From UBA493 sp035655435 (GTDB lineage: Archaea > Iainarchaeota > Iainarchaeia > Iainarchaeales > Iainarchaeaceae): DNA of 31,171 nucleotides. The stretch is taken from contig DASRUN010000052.1 in assembly GCA_035655435.1 (NCBI GenBank), positions 1 through 31,171 on the forward strand, given 5' to 3'. A program made the position numbers and the translations under genes. Below are positions 15,424 through 23,320 of the stretch, in pieces. Each line of letters begins with the position of its first letter. Position 1 is the first letter of the stretch. The notes under the pieces were generated by a model. The model was not told where the DNA came from, made no database searches, and saw only the letters and a list, made by a program, of their open reading frames with translations.

Positions 15424-16869
15424 TCAACCAATCCATTTGTATATTTTCAGTGAATTCGGGGAAGCGGTTTCAAATATAAGTTGTAACTGCACTGAATTTT
15501 GCTTTACAAATTCTTCCATTGCCTTCCTTTCCGCATCTATTACTTGTTGCCTCGCCCCTTCCTTTTTGGAATAACTAAGCTGTATAATATATGCTCCGTT
15601 CAGCCTTTGCCAGAAATTAATCTCGGGTTCACGCGGAATATCGAGCCCCTGCATAATGTTCAAATAGCTTCTCCGCTCAAGCTCCGGAGTAAGTGAAAAC
15701 ATGCAGTCATCAGAACTTCCGATTATGAGAGAACCCTCTGGAATGTTTTGTTGTATTTGGTCACGGGTCTCCGCTCTGGAGTTCAAGAATTTTGAATGTG
15801 AATAGGATGCATATGCTCCGCCTACAACAAGGAGAATGAACGCACCTGCAAAAAACATTTTCCTATCAATTTTTATTTTGCTTAAAAAATTATCAAGCAT
15901 TCCTGAATAAGAAATCAGAAAAATGCCAATCAACGGAACAACATACCTAAGTCGAGAGGTGAAAAGGTTTTCAATTGAAAATTCGTATGCCGTAAAACTT
16001 GTGAATCTGGAAGCAAGGAATAGGTAAGCAAGTGCAAGAAGAACGAACTGAAACAAATATTGTTTATTTTTTGAAAATATCGGAGATATCAGCATTCCGG
16101 GGAGCAAAACCAAAAATACAAGCAAATAAGCAAGCACGGTTATCGGCTCAATTAGAAATAATGATGAAAGCAAGGAAGTTCCTGAACCATATCCTGCATT
16201 GAGCGGCCCTGAATATGCATAATTGTTGAATGCGAATAGAAGTAAAATCAATGGAACAAAACCCGTCAGAAGTCCAAGCAATTTTTTCCTGTCAAAAATT
16301 AAAAGAGGCAGTGCAAATGCAATGAACGCAGCCGCAGCATCATACCTCACAAATACGGCCAAGCCTAATAAAATTCCCGAGATAACGTCTGATTCCTTTT
16401 TGTTGTTTATGTAAAAGTAAAATGCGGCAAGGAAAGCCGTGAGCACAAAAAGTTCGCTGTAAAGCGTCCTTGCTTCCCAAAGCATTACAGGAAAGAAAAT
16501 GTAGAGAATCGTAAAGCGTGCATCTATTGAAAGTTTTTTTAAAATTAAATAAACTAAAAGAGCATTAAGAATGTGAATCGCTAAACCGGAAAGCATTGCT
16601 CCATTGAGCCCAAACAAAGTGAACGGAATCAAAAAAACTGACCTTCCAATAAACTGACTTCCAACGTAGCCATTTTCCGTGTAAAGGTGTGAACGGCAGG
16701 CAAGCTCCGGATTTGTTTCTGCAATGCTTCCATTTTTTAGCAGAATTGAATTTTTTAAAAATGTATGTTCATCAATTGAAGCAAATGTTGTTGGAAAAAA
16801 TGCTAAAAATATGAGAACAAACGCCGCCAAGGAAAGAACTAAAAAGTTCTTATCTGAAAGAAGATCCAT
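15424..16869 (-). CDS. GT-C superfamily membrane glycosyltransferase (GT39/PMT-like)
   Basis: A 481-residue protein with about eleven hydrophobic helices over residues 9-362, then a soluble C-terminal domain of some 120 residues. The first extracytoplasmic loop carries the acidic pair SIDEH at 31-35, the usual catalytic and metal-binding place in GT-C enzymes, and LWEARTLYSELF resembles the GT39/dolichyl-phosphate-mannose transferase family. Such enzymes use polyprenyl-phosphate sugars outside the cell to decorate proteins, lipids or glycans. It lacks the WWDYG motif of oligosaccharyltransferases, so it is not AglB. A TATA-like box lies about 55 bases upstream, suggesting it starts a GT-C, GT2, GT4 unit. 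Confidence 0.82.
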   Translation of the reverse strand: MDLLSDKNFLVLSLAAFVLIFLAFFPTTFASIDEHTFLKNSILLKNGSIAETNPELACRSHLYTENGYVGSQFIGRSVFLIPFTLFGLNGAMLSGLAIHILNALLVYLILKKLSIDARFTILYIFFPVMLWEARTLYSELFVLTAFLAAFYFYINNKKESDVISGILLGLAVFVRYDAAAAFIAFALPLLIFDRKKLLGLLTGFVPLILLLFAFNNYAYSGPLNAGYGSGTSLLSSLFLIEPITVLAYLLVFLVLLPGMLISPIFSKNKQYLFQFVLLALAYLFLASRFTSFTAYEFSIENLFTSRLRYVVPLIGIFLISYSGMLDNFLSKIKIDRKMFFAGAFILLVVGGAYASYSHSKFLNSRAETRDQIQQNIPEGSLIIGSSDDCMFSLTPELERRSYLNIMQGLDIPREPEINFWQRLNGAYIIQLSYSKKEGARQQVIDAERKAMEEFVKQNSVQLQLIFETASPNSLKIYKWIG

Positions 16870-16916
16870 GCCATATCACTAAGAAAAATGAGTTATATTA
16901 ATTAAGGGTTTTACGG

Positions 16917-16930
16917 GAGTTATAAAGGAT
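16917..16930 (-). promoter_or_regulatory. candidate TATA box for the GT-C, GT2, GT4 unit
   Basis: The 80-base gap after gmhB contains, on the minus strand, ATCCTTTATAACTC, about 55 bases before ATG 16869. A start near 16897 would give a leader of about 28 bases. A second AT-rich stretch (TTAATATAAC, about 16895-16905) is nearer to the gene. Confidence 0.45.
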
Positions 16931-16949
16931 TTGGTACACGTTAAAGGCG

Positions 16950-17489
16950 TTATTTTGCCTCTTTGAGCATTATTTTGGCTGCGTCTAAAAGGTTTTTTGA
17001 AGTGTGATCCGGATTTACTTTATACTCCTTGTCTTTGCCTGCGTAGCCTGTTTTTACAAGAATTGTTTTGCAGCCAGCATTCTCCCCTGTTTTAATGTCA
17101 AGTGTTTTGTCGCCAACAAGGAAACTTTCTGAAAAATCCAGTTTGAATTTATTTTTGGCTTTAAGCAGCAATCCTATTTCCGGCTTTCTGCAATCACATT
17201 TTCCGCTTATTAAAGGGTGATGCGGGCAGAAATAAAACGCATCAATTTTTGCACCCTCTTTCGAAAGTTTTTTTGAAATGTAAGAATTGATTTTTTTTAC
17301 TTCCGCTGAAGTTGAGATTCTGCGGGCAACAACAGATTGATTTGAAACAACTAGCACCAAAAATTTTTTGTTGAGTTTTTTTATTGCTTCGGCAGCTCCG
17401 AAAATTATTTCAACATCATTGATTTTTGAGAGATGGTGTTTTTCCTTGATTATGACTCCGTCACGATCCAGGAAAACTGCTTGGTTCAC
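16950..17489 (-). CDS. gmhB: D-glycero-D-manno-heptose 1,7-bisphosphate 7-phosphatase
   Basis: A 179-residue HAD phosphatase that removes the 7-phosphate from heptose 1,7-bisphosphate. FLDRDGVI at 6-13 supplies the nucleophile D8 and acid/base D10; SNQS at 49-52 is motif II; C88-P-H90 and C98-D-C100 form the zinc loop characteristic of GmhB and related histidinol phosphatases, followed by RKP; VGDKTLD at 125-131 is the metal motif. Together with hddA and gmhA just upstream the assignment is strong. It starts with GTG at 17489, which overlaps the gmhA stop as GTGA. The anomeric preference, alpha for the GDP route, is inferred from hddA. Confidence 0.93.
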   Translation of the reverse strand: MNQAVFLDRDGVIIKEKHHLSKINDVEIIFGAAEAIKKLNKKFLVLVVSNQSVVARRISTSAEVKKINSYISKKLSKEGAKIDAFYFCPHHPLISGKCDCRKPEIGLLLKAKNKFKLDFSESFLVGDKTLDIKTGENAGCKTILVKTGYAGKDKEYKVNPDHTSKNLLDAAKIMLKEAK

Positions 17490-18058
17490 TCAAACTCACT
17501 TTCAACTATTTCACAGATGCAGTGGTATAATAGAAGATGCATTTCCTGTATCCTCGGAGTGCTTGTGGATGGAACTGCAATAACAATGTCGGCGAGTTCT
17601 CCCGCCTGTGTTTTCGATGATCCGGTAAAGAGCACAGCAAATATTTTTTTTTTCTTCGCGGTTTTCAGTGCCTCAATAATGTTTTTTGATTTTCCCGAGG
17701 TGCTGATGCAGATCAGGACATCGTTTCCGTTTCCAAGTGCCTCAACCTGTTTACTGAATGTGTAATCGAACGAGTAATCGTTTCCGATTGCAGTGATGTT
17801 TGAAGTGTTTGCTGCAAGGGAAATTGCGGGAAGCGGTTTCCTATCTTTCATATATTTGTTCACGAATTCTGCAGCGAGATGGTTTGAATCGGATGCACTC
17901 CCGCCGTTTCCGCATATCAATAATTTTCCGTTGTTTTTGAAGCACGAAATTATTTTTTCAGCGGTTTTTTCAGTAGCCTGGAAAGTCGCCTCTGTTTTTT
18001 CGAGCACGGAGTGGTGTTCCTTAAAGTTTTTTAATATTTTTTTGCGGATTTCAGTCAT
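17486..18058 (-). CDS. gmhA: sedoheptulose 7-phosphate isomerase
   Basis: A 190-residue SIS-domain enzyme that makes D-glycero-D-manno-heptose 7-phosphate. The substrate loop CGNGGSASDSNHLAAEF at 49-65 includes H60 and the catalytic E64; STSGKSKN at 119-126 binds the phosphate; Q171 and the catalytic H179 in QEMHLLLYHC sit at nearly the same numbering as in E. coli GmhA. Length matches the family. It overlaps hddA by 8 bases and gmhB by 4, so the three are translationally coupled. The substrate sedoheptulose 7-phosphate would come from pentose phosphate metabolism. Confidence 0.95.
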   Translation of the reverse strand: MTEIRKKILKNFKEHHSVLEKTEATFQATEKTAEKIISCFKNNGKLLICGNGGSASDSNHLAAEFVNKYMKDRKPLPAISLAANTSNITAIGNDYSFDYTFSKQVEALGNGNDVLICISTSGKSKNIIEALKTAKKKKIFAVLFTGSSKTQAGELADIVIAVPSTSTPRIQEMHLLLYHCICEIVESEFE

Positions 18059-19073
18059 CTTCTTTCACGCTCCATGTCTGCAGCCCTTTGAAATCGAATG
18101 AAAATGGAATGTGTGTTGCGCCCATTGATGCAAGGGCTTCTTTCACGTTTATTTCTTTGTCCGGATAACAGTAAAAAACCATGTGCCCACCTCCTCCTGC
18201 GCCGCTGATTTTGCCTCCAATGGCACCAGCATGAAGAGCTTTTTCGTACAATTTGTCAATGAATGGATTCGATATGTGTTTGCTGTATTTTTTCTTTTCC
18301 ACCCAGCCTTCATGCAAGAGTTTTCCAAATCCTTCCATGTCGGCTTTGCTCAGAACGTTTTTCATTTCAATTGCAATTGCTTTTGCGGAATCGAATGCAT
18401 TCAACACATCTTTTTTCTTTGTCAATAGGGATTTTGTTTGGTCCGCAATTATGTCATGACCCTGTTTTTCCCTTTTCCGAGTAAAAACAAGTATAAGGTT
18501 TTTTTCAAGCTCATTGAGCACGGCGGGTTTAAGCCTGAGCGGGTTCACTTTCACTTTGTTTTCTTTGAATTCAATGAAGTTGAATCCACCGTAAGCTGAA
18601 GCAAACTGATCCTGTTTTCCGCCTTTGATTTTCAGCCTATTTCTTTCAAGGTCGAATGCGAGCTGTGCGATTTTGTGTCTTGAAAAACCCATTTTATAAG
18701 CGGAGTTGAATGCGCCAATTAATGAAACAAACCCTGCAGCGCTCGAACCAAGACCGCTTCTTGGAGGAACGTCGTTCCTGAAAAATATTTCAAGACCGTC
18801 CTTAGGTTTTATTTCCATGAGAACTGTTTTAGCCAAATCAAAGTTGCCGTCCATTACGGTTTCTTCCATTGATTCCAAAAGCAGTTCAGTGGAACCATGA
18901 GTTGACATTTTGATGAATTTTGAGTCATGGGTTTTTAGTGAAGTAAATGAGTATTTGTTTATTGCTGTACTGATCACGCAACCGCCCCTTTCTTCAGGAT
19001 AAGGAGAAACGTCCGTGCCTCCCCCTGCAAAGCTTATCCTTACCGGAGCCCTACTTCTTACTGAAACACCCAT
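18051..19073 (-). CDS. hddA: D-glycero-alpha-D-manno-heptose 7-phosphate kinase
   Basis: A 340-residue GHMP kinase that phosphorylates C1 of heptose 7-phosphate in the GDP-heptose route. RAPVRISFAGGGTDVSPY at 8-25 is the signature of the HddA/FKP-like branch; PPRSGLGSSAA at 103-113 is the ATP loop; GGKQDQFASAYGG follows at 151-163, and KISGAGGGGHM at 288-298 closes the active site. Placement beside gmhA and gmhB separates it from L-fucose or galactose kinases. It begins 9 bases after the stop of the GT4 gene and overlaps gmhA by 8. No HddC-type guanylyltransferase is in the window to finish the pathway. Confidence 0.93.
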   Translation of the reverse strand: MGVSVRSRAPVRISFAGGGTDVSPYPEERGGCVISTAINKYSFTSLKTHDSKFIKMSTHGSTELLLESMEETVMDGNFDLAKTVLMEIKPKDGLEIFFRNDVPPRSGLGSSAAGFVSLIGAFNSAYKMGFSRHKIAQLAFDLERNRLKIKGGKQDQFASAYGGFNFIEFKENKVKVNPLRLKPAVLNELEKNLILVFTRKREKQGHDIIADQTKSLLTKKKDVLNAFDSAKAIAIEMKNVLSKADMEGFGKLLHEGWVEKKKYSKHISNPFIDKLYEKALHAGAIGGKISGAGGGGHMVFYCYPDKEINVKEALASMGATHIPFSFDFKGLQTWSVKEDD

Positions 19074-19082
19074 AAAATATGT

Positions 19083-20231
19083 TTATTCCAGGAATTCATT
19101 ATAAATCTTGAGTGTTTGTTGGGCAATGCTCTCCCAAGAGTATTTCTGCTTTAGTTTGGCTGAATCACGTGAAAACTCTTCCAAAAGTCTTTTTTTCGAG
19201 AAAACTAGAGTTATGAGTTCGGCAAGCTTTTTAGTGTTTCCGGCATCGAAAATCAAACCTTTGTTTAGGACGAGATCTGGAAGGCCGCCGACATTCGAAA
19301 CAATTAATGGTTTTTCAAATGCAAGTGCAATATTCCCAGGACCGCTTTGTGCTGCAAAATCTCTATACGGAAGAACCACCACATCCGCTGCAAAGAAAAA
19401 ATTTTTTATATCGGAGGATGCAACGTAATCAAAGTATAAGAGTTTTTCCGGGATTCCGAAAAGGCTTTGCTCTATCTTGTTTTGCAGTTCTTCGTTCCAT
19501 GGTTTTCCCACAATTACTAAGTAAATATCCTTGTTTTTTTCGCGAACAATTTTAAACGCTTCAATTAAATCCTCGATTCCTTTGTACGGGCGGATGTTGC
19601 CAAAGCAAAGCAGGACTTTCGCTTTTTCCGGAATATCGTTTTTTTCCCGTGCCTCGCGTTTCGTGAGTTCCTTGTCCCTGTAAAAATCATAAATTCCGTG
19701 CGGAATGATTTCAATTTTATTTTCCGGAACTTTGAAAAAATCCTGGAGCTGCTGTTTGTTGTTTTTGGTGTGGACAATGAATTTGTGTGGAACTAAAAAA
19801 ATCACCCCTGACAAAAACTTGTCCGCAGAGCCTGATTCGTGGCCTATTACATTGTGGATTGTGCACACAATTTTTTTTCCACGCAATTTCGCGATAAATG
19901 CGATTGTGAAAAAAATCGGAAATAAATAAAAGGTCCACCAGTGGAAATGCAGGATTTCTCCTTTTGAAAAAAATCCCGCTGCAAACCAGCTGAATGGATT
20001 ATACCACGCAAGCGTGTCTTTAACTACAATGTTTTTGTTGCTCGGCCTTTTGAACACCGGATCGTTTTCTTTTGTGGAACCTCCTTTGTAAAGGAATTCC
20101 GGGTAAATGTTTTTGAAATTATAAAATTCAACTTGAGTATGCTCTGATAGGGATCTTGTTTGTTCAATGCAGTAATCACTCACACCTTTTATGGGAGGAA
20201 GTGTTCCTACAAGAGTTATTTTTTTTACCAT
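19083..20231 (-). CDS. GT4 family glycosyltransferase
   Basis: A 382-residue GT-B enzyme beginning with ITLVGTLPPIKGVSDY, the acceptor-side strand and loop. ILHFHWW near residue 95 and a hydrophobic stretch FPIFFTIAFIA that may touch the membrane follow, then IHNVIGHESG, VHTKNN and IPHGIYD. The donor domain has CFGNIRPYKGIEDL and the variant PYRDFAAQSGPGNIALAFEKPLI, where the first glutamate of EX7E is replaced by a QSG pattern, as in several archaeal and actinobacterial GT4s. It lies 9 bases upstream of hddA and 45 bases after degT, so it could transfer the heptose made by the downstream genes, though this rests only on position. Confidence 0.88.
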   Translation of the reverse strand: MVKKITLVGTLPPIKGVSDYCIEQTRSLSEHTQVEFYNFKNIYPEFLYKGGSTKENDPVFKRPSNKNIVVKDTLAWYNPFSWFAAGFFSKGEILHFHWWTFYLFPIFFTIAFIAKLRGKKIVCTIHNVIGHESGSADKFLSGVIFLVPHKFIVHTKNNKQQLQDFFKVPENKIEIIPHGIYDFYRDKELTKREAREKNDIPEKAKVLLCFGNIRPYKGIEDLIEAFKIVREKNKDIYLVIVGKPWNEELQNKIEQSLFGIPEKLLYFDYVASSDIKNFFFAADVVVLPYRDFAAQSGPGNIALAFEKPLIVSNVGGLPDLVLNKGLIFDAGNTKKLAELITLVFSKKRLLEEFSRDSAKLKQKYSWESIAQQTLKIYNEFLE

Positions 20232-20276
20232 GTTAAATCAGTGTTTGGAAAAAAAGAATTTTTAATTGCCACGAAT

Positions 20277-21383
20277 TCACTTGGCATAGAATTCCCCTAT
20301 TTTTGAGCACACATACTTGATTTGCTCATCAGTTATTCCAACAAACATTGGCAATGATATGCTTGCTTCGCACAGCCACTCAGAATTCTGGAAGTTACCT
20401 TTCCGGTAACCAAATTCATTATACGCTTCCTGCAGGTGGATTGGCAACGGATAATTAATGGCGGTTTCAACGCCGTTTTTTTCCAAAAATTTTTGGAGTT
20501 CACTCCTGCGCTGGACTTTGATCGTGTAAAGATGGAAAACGTGTTTTACGTTTTTCGGGACAACCGGAATTTGGACTTGTTTTATTTTTGAAAGAAATTT
20601 TTCGTACTTGAAAGCGGCCTTAATTCTTTCGTTGTTCCACTTGTCAATGTAACGGAGTTTTGGAAGCAAAACCGCAGCTTGTATTTCATCCAAACGACTG
20701 TTCCAACCCAAGTACTGGTAAACATATTTCCCATTTTGACCATGAAACCTTATTTTGCGGAGCTTGTCAGCGTACTCCGTGCTGTTCACGTAAATCATTC
20801 CGCCATCACCATAACAACCAAGATTTTTTGTCGGATAAAAGCTCGTGGCGTTGAGGTGTCCGAATGAACCGCATTTTTTTCCGTTGATTTCTGCACCGAA
20901 TGCCTGGGCACAATCCTCCACAACAAATAAACCGAATTTTTCAGAAATCTCCATTATTTCTTTCATGGGCGCGGGGCAACCAAACAAGTGAACAGGAATA
21001 ATTGCTTTTGTTTTTTTTGAGATTTTTTTTTCAATTTGTTCAGGAATTATATTGAAGGTTTCTTTGTCAACATCAACAAAAATCGGGGTTGCACCAACAT
21101 GCATTATTGCTTCAACATTCGCAGCGAAAGTGAAAGGAACCGTAATTACCTCATCGCCTCTTCCAACACCAAGAGCGGCCAAGCAAAGCTTTAATGCATC
21201 CGTGCCGTTTGCAACGGCCACAGCGTCAGGAACACCAATGTACTTGGAAACTTTTTTTTCCAGTTCCTTTACGTGCTCCCCCATTATGAGATGACCGGAA
21301 TCAATTATTCCGGATATTGATTCTATTATTTCTTTTTTGAGAGGGGCTTCCTGTGGTTTTAAATCAACACGCGGAACATTCAT
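20277..21383 (-). CDS. DegT/DnrJ/EryC1 family sugar aminotransferase
   Basis: A 368-residue PLP-dependent transaminase for keto-sugar nucleotides. ANGTDAL at 58-64 binds the phosphate of PLP, VVEDCAQAFGA at 154-164 has the pyridine-binding D157, and SFYPTKNLG at 181-189 contains the Schiff-base K186; GDGG follows. The N-terminus NVPRVDLKPQ is typical of WbpE, DesV and QdtB relatives. ATG 21383 is preferred over ATG 21398 because a GGTGAG ribosome site lies between them at the right distance. Substrates may be the 3-keto uronate made by the Gfo/Idh/MocA enzyme at 11890, or a dTDP-keto-6-deoxy sugar from rfbB; sequence alone does not decide. Confidence 0.92.
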   Translation of the reverse strand: MNVPRVDLKPQEAPLKKEIIESISGIIDSGHLIMGEHVKELEKKVSKYIGVPDAVAVANGTDALKLCLAALGVGRGDEVITVPFTFAANVEAIMHVGATPIFVDVDKETFNIIPEQIEKKISKKTKAIIPVHLFGCPAPMKEIMEISEKFGLFVVEDCAQAFGAEINGKKCGSFGHLNATSFYPTKNLGCYGDGGMIYVNSTEYADKLRKIRFHGQNGKYVYQYLGWNSRLDEIQAAVLLPKLRYIDKWNNERIKAAFKYEKFLSKIKQVQIPVVPKNVKHVFHLYTIKVQRRSELQKFLEKNGVETAINYPLPIHLQEAYNEFGYRKGNFQNSEWLCEASISLPMFVGITDEQIKYVCSKIGEFYAK

Positions 21384-21390
21384 ATTTTTA

Positions 21391-21396
21391 CTCACC
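21391..21396 (-). promoter_or_regulatory. ribosome binding site deciding the degT start
   Basis: GGTGAG on the minus strand lies seven bases before ATG 21383 and directly follows ATG 21398. It favours the inner start, which also begins at the conserved NVPRVDL. Confidence 0.6.
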
Positions 21397-21425
21397 ATTA
21401 ATCATTTCCGTAAACAGCATATTAA

Positions 21426-22097
21426 TCATTTTTTGGTACAAAGAAAAGTAATTCCCGGGGAAAATAACCTAGTTGAAATGAGTGAAAGGAAACGCGGCTT
21501 GATTTTTATAATGGGCAGGCTGAAAACCCATTTATTCGAATGATCATGTTCAATTGCCAGACCCTTTTCTTTCAGTGACTCTGAAAGCCCTTTTCTCGTG
21601 AAAAAGCGCACGTGCGGATTATTAAGTTCGCTTGAGGAACCATACCATCTTTTTTTGACGATACCGTTTCCAAGGAAAATGTTTGCAAGGTCAATAATTG
21701 TGAACTCATTCGGCACATGAATAAGTATTGAGCCTTTCTTTTTCGTGATACGAATCATTTCGTCAAGCAGCTGCTCGGAATTGTAAATGAATTCCAGCAC
21801 ATCCTTGCACACAACCAAATCAAAATAATTGTTTTCATGAGGAAGCGGTTTTTCCAAATCATGTTGCTTTACATTAATCCCTTTTTTCTTTGCTGTTTCA
21901 AGCGATGCGGAATTATTGTCAAGACCGTTCACCTCATTGCTTTTCAAGTAGTGCTCCACAAGCAAGCCTGTTCCGCAAGCCACATCAAGGATTTTTTTTC
22001 CCTCAAGCGGAGGAAGAATCTTTTTGAACTCCCCCAGAACCTCTTTTGTACCTTTTTCTGTAACACTAACGTATTTGGTATAGCTTTCTGCACCCAT
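21426..22097 (-). CDS. SAM-dependent class I methyltransferase
   Basis: A 223-residue methyltransferase: ILDVACGTGLLVE is motif I, GLDNNSASLE carries the ribose-binding acidic residue, HDLEKPLP and VVCKDVLEFI are motifs II and III, and KKKGSILIHVPNE follows. The rest resembles ubiquinone/sugar O-methyltransferases but the substrate is unknown. It is the first gene of the minus-strand unit running to gmhB, 42 bases ahead of degT, with a TATA-like box about 37 bases upstream of ATG 22097. It diverges from the GT4 gene at 22214 across a 116-base shared control region. Confidence 0.86.
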   Translation of the reverse strand: MGAESYTKYVSVTEKGTKEVLGEFKKILPPLEGKKILDVACGTGLLVEHYLKSNEVNGLDNNSASLETAKKKGINVKQHDLEKPLPHENNYFDLVVCKDVLEFIYNSEQLLDEMIRITKKKGSILIHVPNEFTIIDLANIFLGNGIVKKRWYGSSSELNNPHVRFFTRKGLSESLKEKGLAIEHDHSNKWVFSLPIIKIKPRFLSLISTRLFSPGITFLCTKK

Positions 22098-22128
22098 TTT
22101 TTAGCCTAGCAATAATTTGCGGAAAAGG

Positions 22129-22141
22129 GTTTTAAAATGCG
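22129..22141 (-). promoter_or_regulatory. candidate TATA box of the minus-strand unit starting at the methyltransferase
   Basis: Within the 116-base divergent region the minus strand reads GCATTTTAAAACC, about 37 bases before ATG 22097. The predicted leader is about 11 bases. Confidence 0.5.
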
Positions 22142-22171
22142 TTTGTCCCGAAAAACATGTTTTTGTACTAA

Positions 22172-22186
22172 AATGCTTTAATAATA
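22172..22186 (+). promoter_or_regulatory. candidate TATA box of the plus-strand unit starting at the GT4 gene
   Basis: AATGCTTTAATAATAG lies about 34 bases before ATG 22214 and would start a message with a leader of about 7 bases. It is back to back with the minus-strand box at 22129-22141, so the two units probably share control. Confidence 0.5.
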
Positions 22187-22213
22187 GTTTCTGGCAGGAA
22201 TAAATTGGTTTTA

Positions 22214-23305
22214 ATGAAAACAATCATTATCTGCCCACGCACACCGCGCAAGAATTTTGGCGGCCTCGAAAATTATACAATGAGGATGGCCGCGAAACTA
22301 ATAATGGAAAACGACGAGGTGGCGGTTTTCACAACGTCCACAGAACCGGGAAGTTATAATCACAACGGAGTAACGATAAGGGAGTTTCCTGTTTTTGCGC
22401 CTAATGAAAGTTACTATTTTTCGCTCGAAGCTTTTAATGCCCTGAAAAAAACTGATGCAAACATTATCCATTCAGTTGGATACAATAATCTCCTCACTTA
22501 CGCGGCGCTACTCGCGAAAAAACCTTCCCAAAAATTAGTGATTTCAATTAACCTGAGCGGCGAACCGCCTTTTTTCAGAAAAATCCTGAATTTTTTTTAT
22601 GATATAGCAGTAAATTTTTTTGCTCGACGCATTGATGCGGTAATCTGCGTTGGCAATTATGAGCTTCAGAATTTTTACAAAAGGCTGAAAGTCGGAAAAG
22701 AAAAATTTTCAGTTATTCCAATGGGGATCAATGTTGAGGAAATAAGGAAAGTCAAGGCCGGGAAAAAACAAGATTACATTTTCTCGGCAGGAAGGTTCGT
22801 GAAGGTGAAGGAATTTCACAACCTCATTCCTGCATTTGCAATGCTGGCAAAAGAAAAGCCGAATCTCAAGCTCATGTTAATGGGTTCTGGGCCGCTTGAA
22901 GGGGAACTCAAAAAAATTGCTTTTGAACAAGGGGTTTCAGATAAAGTGATTTTCGAGAAGCCTGTTCCTCTTGAAAGGGTTTCTGAACTCCACAAAAAAA
23001 TGAAGGAATCCTTGATGTTTGTTAACCTCGTGGACTGCGGATATGAGGGAATCATTTCGATTGAGGCGATTGCGTGCGAGATTCCTGTCCTGCTTTGTGA
23101 CAGCAAAGGTGTTTTGGAGTTCGTAAAAAAAGGCTACGCGCAAGCAATAAAAAACCCTAACGACCACGAAGAAATAATGGAGAAAATGAAGGAAATGCTT
23201 GAAAACCTCTCGAAATACACGCCAAAAAACCCGAAAATTTATTCCTGGGAAGAGGTAACACAGAAAACGTATGATTGGTACAAAGGGCTTCTGAAGGCCA
23301 AATAA
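22214..23305 (+). CDS. GT4 family glycosyltransferase with shortened EX7E motif
   Basis: A 363-residue GT-B transferase. FGGLENYTMRMA at 15-26 is the acceptor loop, HSVGYNN and VICVGNYE mark the middle of the N-domain, IPMGIN and FSAGRFVKVKEF at 190-201 start the donor domain. The usual EX7E reads E278-GIISI-E284, two residues shorter than normal, although the surrounding pattern EAIACEIPV is intact. I chose ATG 22214 rather than the in-frame TTG 22205: it gives the expected MKTIIICPRT strand and a leader of only about 7 bases from the predicted start site. It heads block C and is followed after 15 bases by the C-methyltransferase gene. Confidence 0.88.
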   Translation: MKTIIICPRTPRKNFGGLENYTMRMAAKLIMENDEVAVFTTSTEPGSYNHNGVTIREFPVFAPNESYYFSLEAFNALKKTDANIIHSVGYNNLLTYAALLAKKPSQKLVISINLSGEPPFFRKILNFFYDIAVNFFARRIDAVICVGNYELQNFYKRLKVGKEKFSVIPMGINVEEIRKVKAGKKQDYIFSAGRFVKVKEFHNLIPAFAMLAKEKPNLKLMLMGSGPLEGELKKIAFEQGVSDKVIFEKPVPLERVSELHKKMKESLMFVNLVDCGYEGIISIEAIACEIPVLLCDSKGVLEFVKKGYAQAIKNPNDHEEIMEKMKEMLENLSKYTPKNPKIYSWEEVTQKTYDWYKGLLKAK

Positions 23306-23320
23306 AAAAAAGGTTTTGGT

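Noticed and set aside
15424..16869. The GT-C protein as the archaeal oligosaccharyltransferase AglB/Stt3.
   Set aside because: It is too short, lacks WWDYG, and its acidic first-loop motif fits GT39-type enzymes better.
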